Under the pieces are notes generated by a model. It was given only the letters and a program-made list of their open reading frames with translations. It was not told where the DNA came from and made no database searches. Below, in pieces: positions 63,651 to 64,000 of a stretch of DNA of 64,000 nucleotides. The DNA comes from Blastobasis lacticolella (Eukaryota > Arthropoda > Insecta > Lepidoptera > Blastobasidae): the NCBI GenBank assembly GCA_905147135.1, contig LR990049.1, forward strand, positions 19,175,428-19,239,427, read 5' to 3'. A program made the position numbers and the translations under genes. Every line of letters begins with the position of its first letter. Position 1 is the first letter of the stretch.

Positions 63651-64000
63651 GCCCTTAACATCTACGTTTCATGCATTTCGATTATATATGCAAGAACAAT
63701 GTAGAACCTCAGGTGCGTTGTCACTGTGAGGACTAAGTTGAAATGCTTCCTTTTAAACCGGAATTCCTCGCAAACATTGTTGCTTAGCGGCAGAAATAGG
63801 TAAAGCCGTGGTACTCGCTCAGGCGGACTCTTCAGGCTTGACAGATTCCTACCACCTGATATTATATATTTGTTTTAAATGGGAATATTCCAACTTTGTG
63901 AATTGTTACGTTTTCACGCTTAAATCACTGAACAGCTATCGATAAAAGTTAAGGAGATAGATACAACCTACCTGAGGAAGGACGGATATGCTACTTTCTC
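63651..64000. other. Unique stretch to window end
   Basis: Nothing recognised. Confidence 0.4.

Noticed and set aside
1..64000. CRISPR arrays, phage or bacterial defence systems, riboswitches
   Set aside because: No regularly spaced repeats, operons or bacterial signals. Everything points to an animal genome.

Overview
This window looks like nuclear DNA from an insect, most probably a moth or butterfly. It is AT-rich, has no bacterial-style operons, and is packed with tRNA-derived SINEs and fragments of non-LTR retrotransposons (LINEs) ending in (ATG)n-type or oligo-A tails, of kinds familiar from Lepidoptera. The host-group call rests on recognising these repeat styles; it was not checked by a search. 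I found no host protein-coding gene that I would defend. The stretch behaves like a large intron or an intergenic, repeat-rich region.

The only long open frames belong to retrotransposons. A LINE at 20278-22032 (minus) carries a gag-like ORF1 and the endonuclease half of ORF2. A Jockey/CR1-like LINE at 37351-38690 (plus) carries an open reverse transcriptase (RT) end. An RTE-type LINE at 47409-49184 (minus) is broken by frameshifts and an internal deletion. Smaller C-terminal pieces of other LINEs lie at 4430-5200, 12280-13020, 15474-15796, 17811-18186, 23093-23256, 25723-26116 and 57610-57925.

Interspersed repeats, under labels used here: SINE-A (tRNA-derived, about 345-365 bp when complete, 22 pieces), SINE-B (derived from a tRNA-Gly(GCC)-like sequence, 5 pieces), REP-C (about 260 bp with an ATGATG tail) and REP-K (about 285 bp). 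The 3' tails of SINE-A, REP-C and REP-K each resemble the 3' end of a LINE in the same window (the RTE element, LINE-O and LINE-J). That is the pattern expected when non-autonomous elements borrow a partner LINE's machinery. Several insertions have clear target-site duplications (TSDs) of 5-19 bp, and many are nested, so relative ages can be read directly.

Small inverted-repeat DNA elements (MITE-like) are also frequent: 4641-4769 and 50778-50955, 18479-18804 (3-bp TAA duplication), 25124-25347 and 57318-57503, 45501-45901 (a long foldback), 51023-51168, 56089-56470 (8-bp duplication, with a 37-bp perfect palindrome nested inside), 57069-57304 and 60157-60443. A GC-rich element at 32997-33190 and 40175-40347 carries palindromic GTTGCC/GGCAAC motifs resembling RFX X-boxes. 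Tandem arrays lie at 16462-16607 (43-bp unit) and 35449-36352 (236-276-bp unit), and a diverged tandem duplication at 9190-10300.

Region by region: 1-3100 is mostly unique; 3100-8320 is dense SINE/LINE; 8320-10700 holds the tandem duplication; 10700-18200 mixes SINEs and LINE ends; 18200-23260 holds a MITE and the largest gag/endonuclease LINE; 23260-31340 is sparser; 31340-36350 holds a SINE, the GC-rich element and the satellite-like array; 37130-44800 is the RT LINE and dense nested SINEs; 44800-50700 holds the foldback and the RTE LINE; 50700-64000 is mixed MITEs, nested SINEs and unique stretches.
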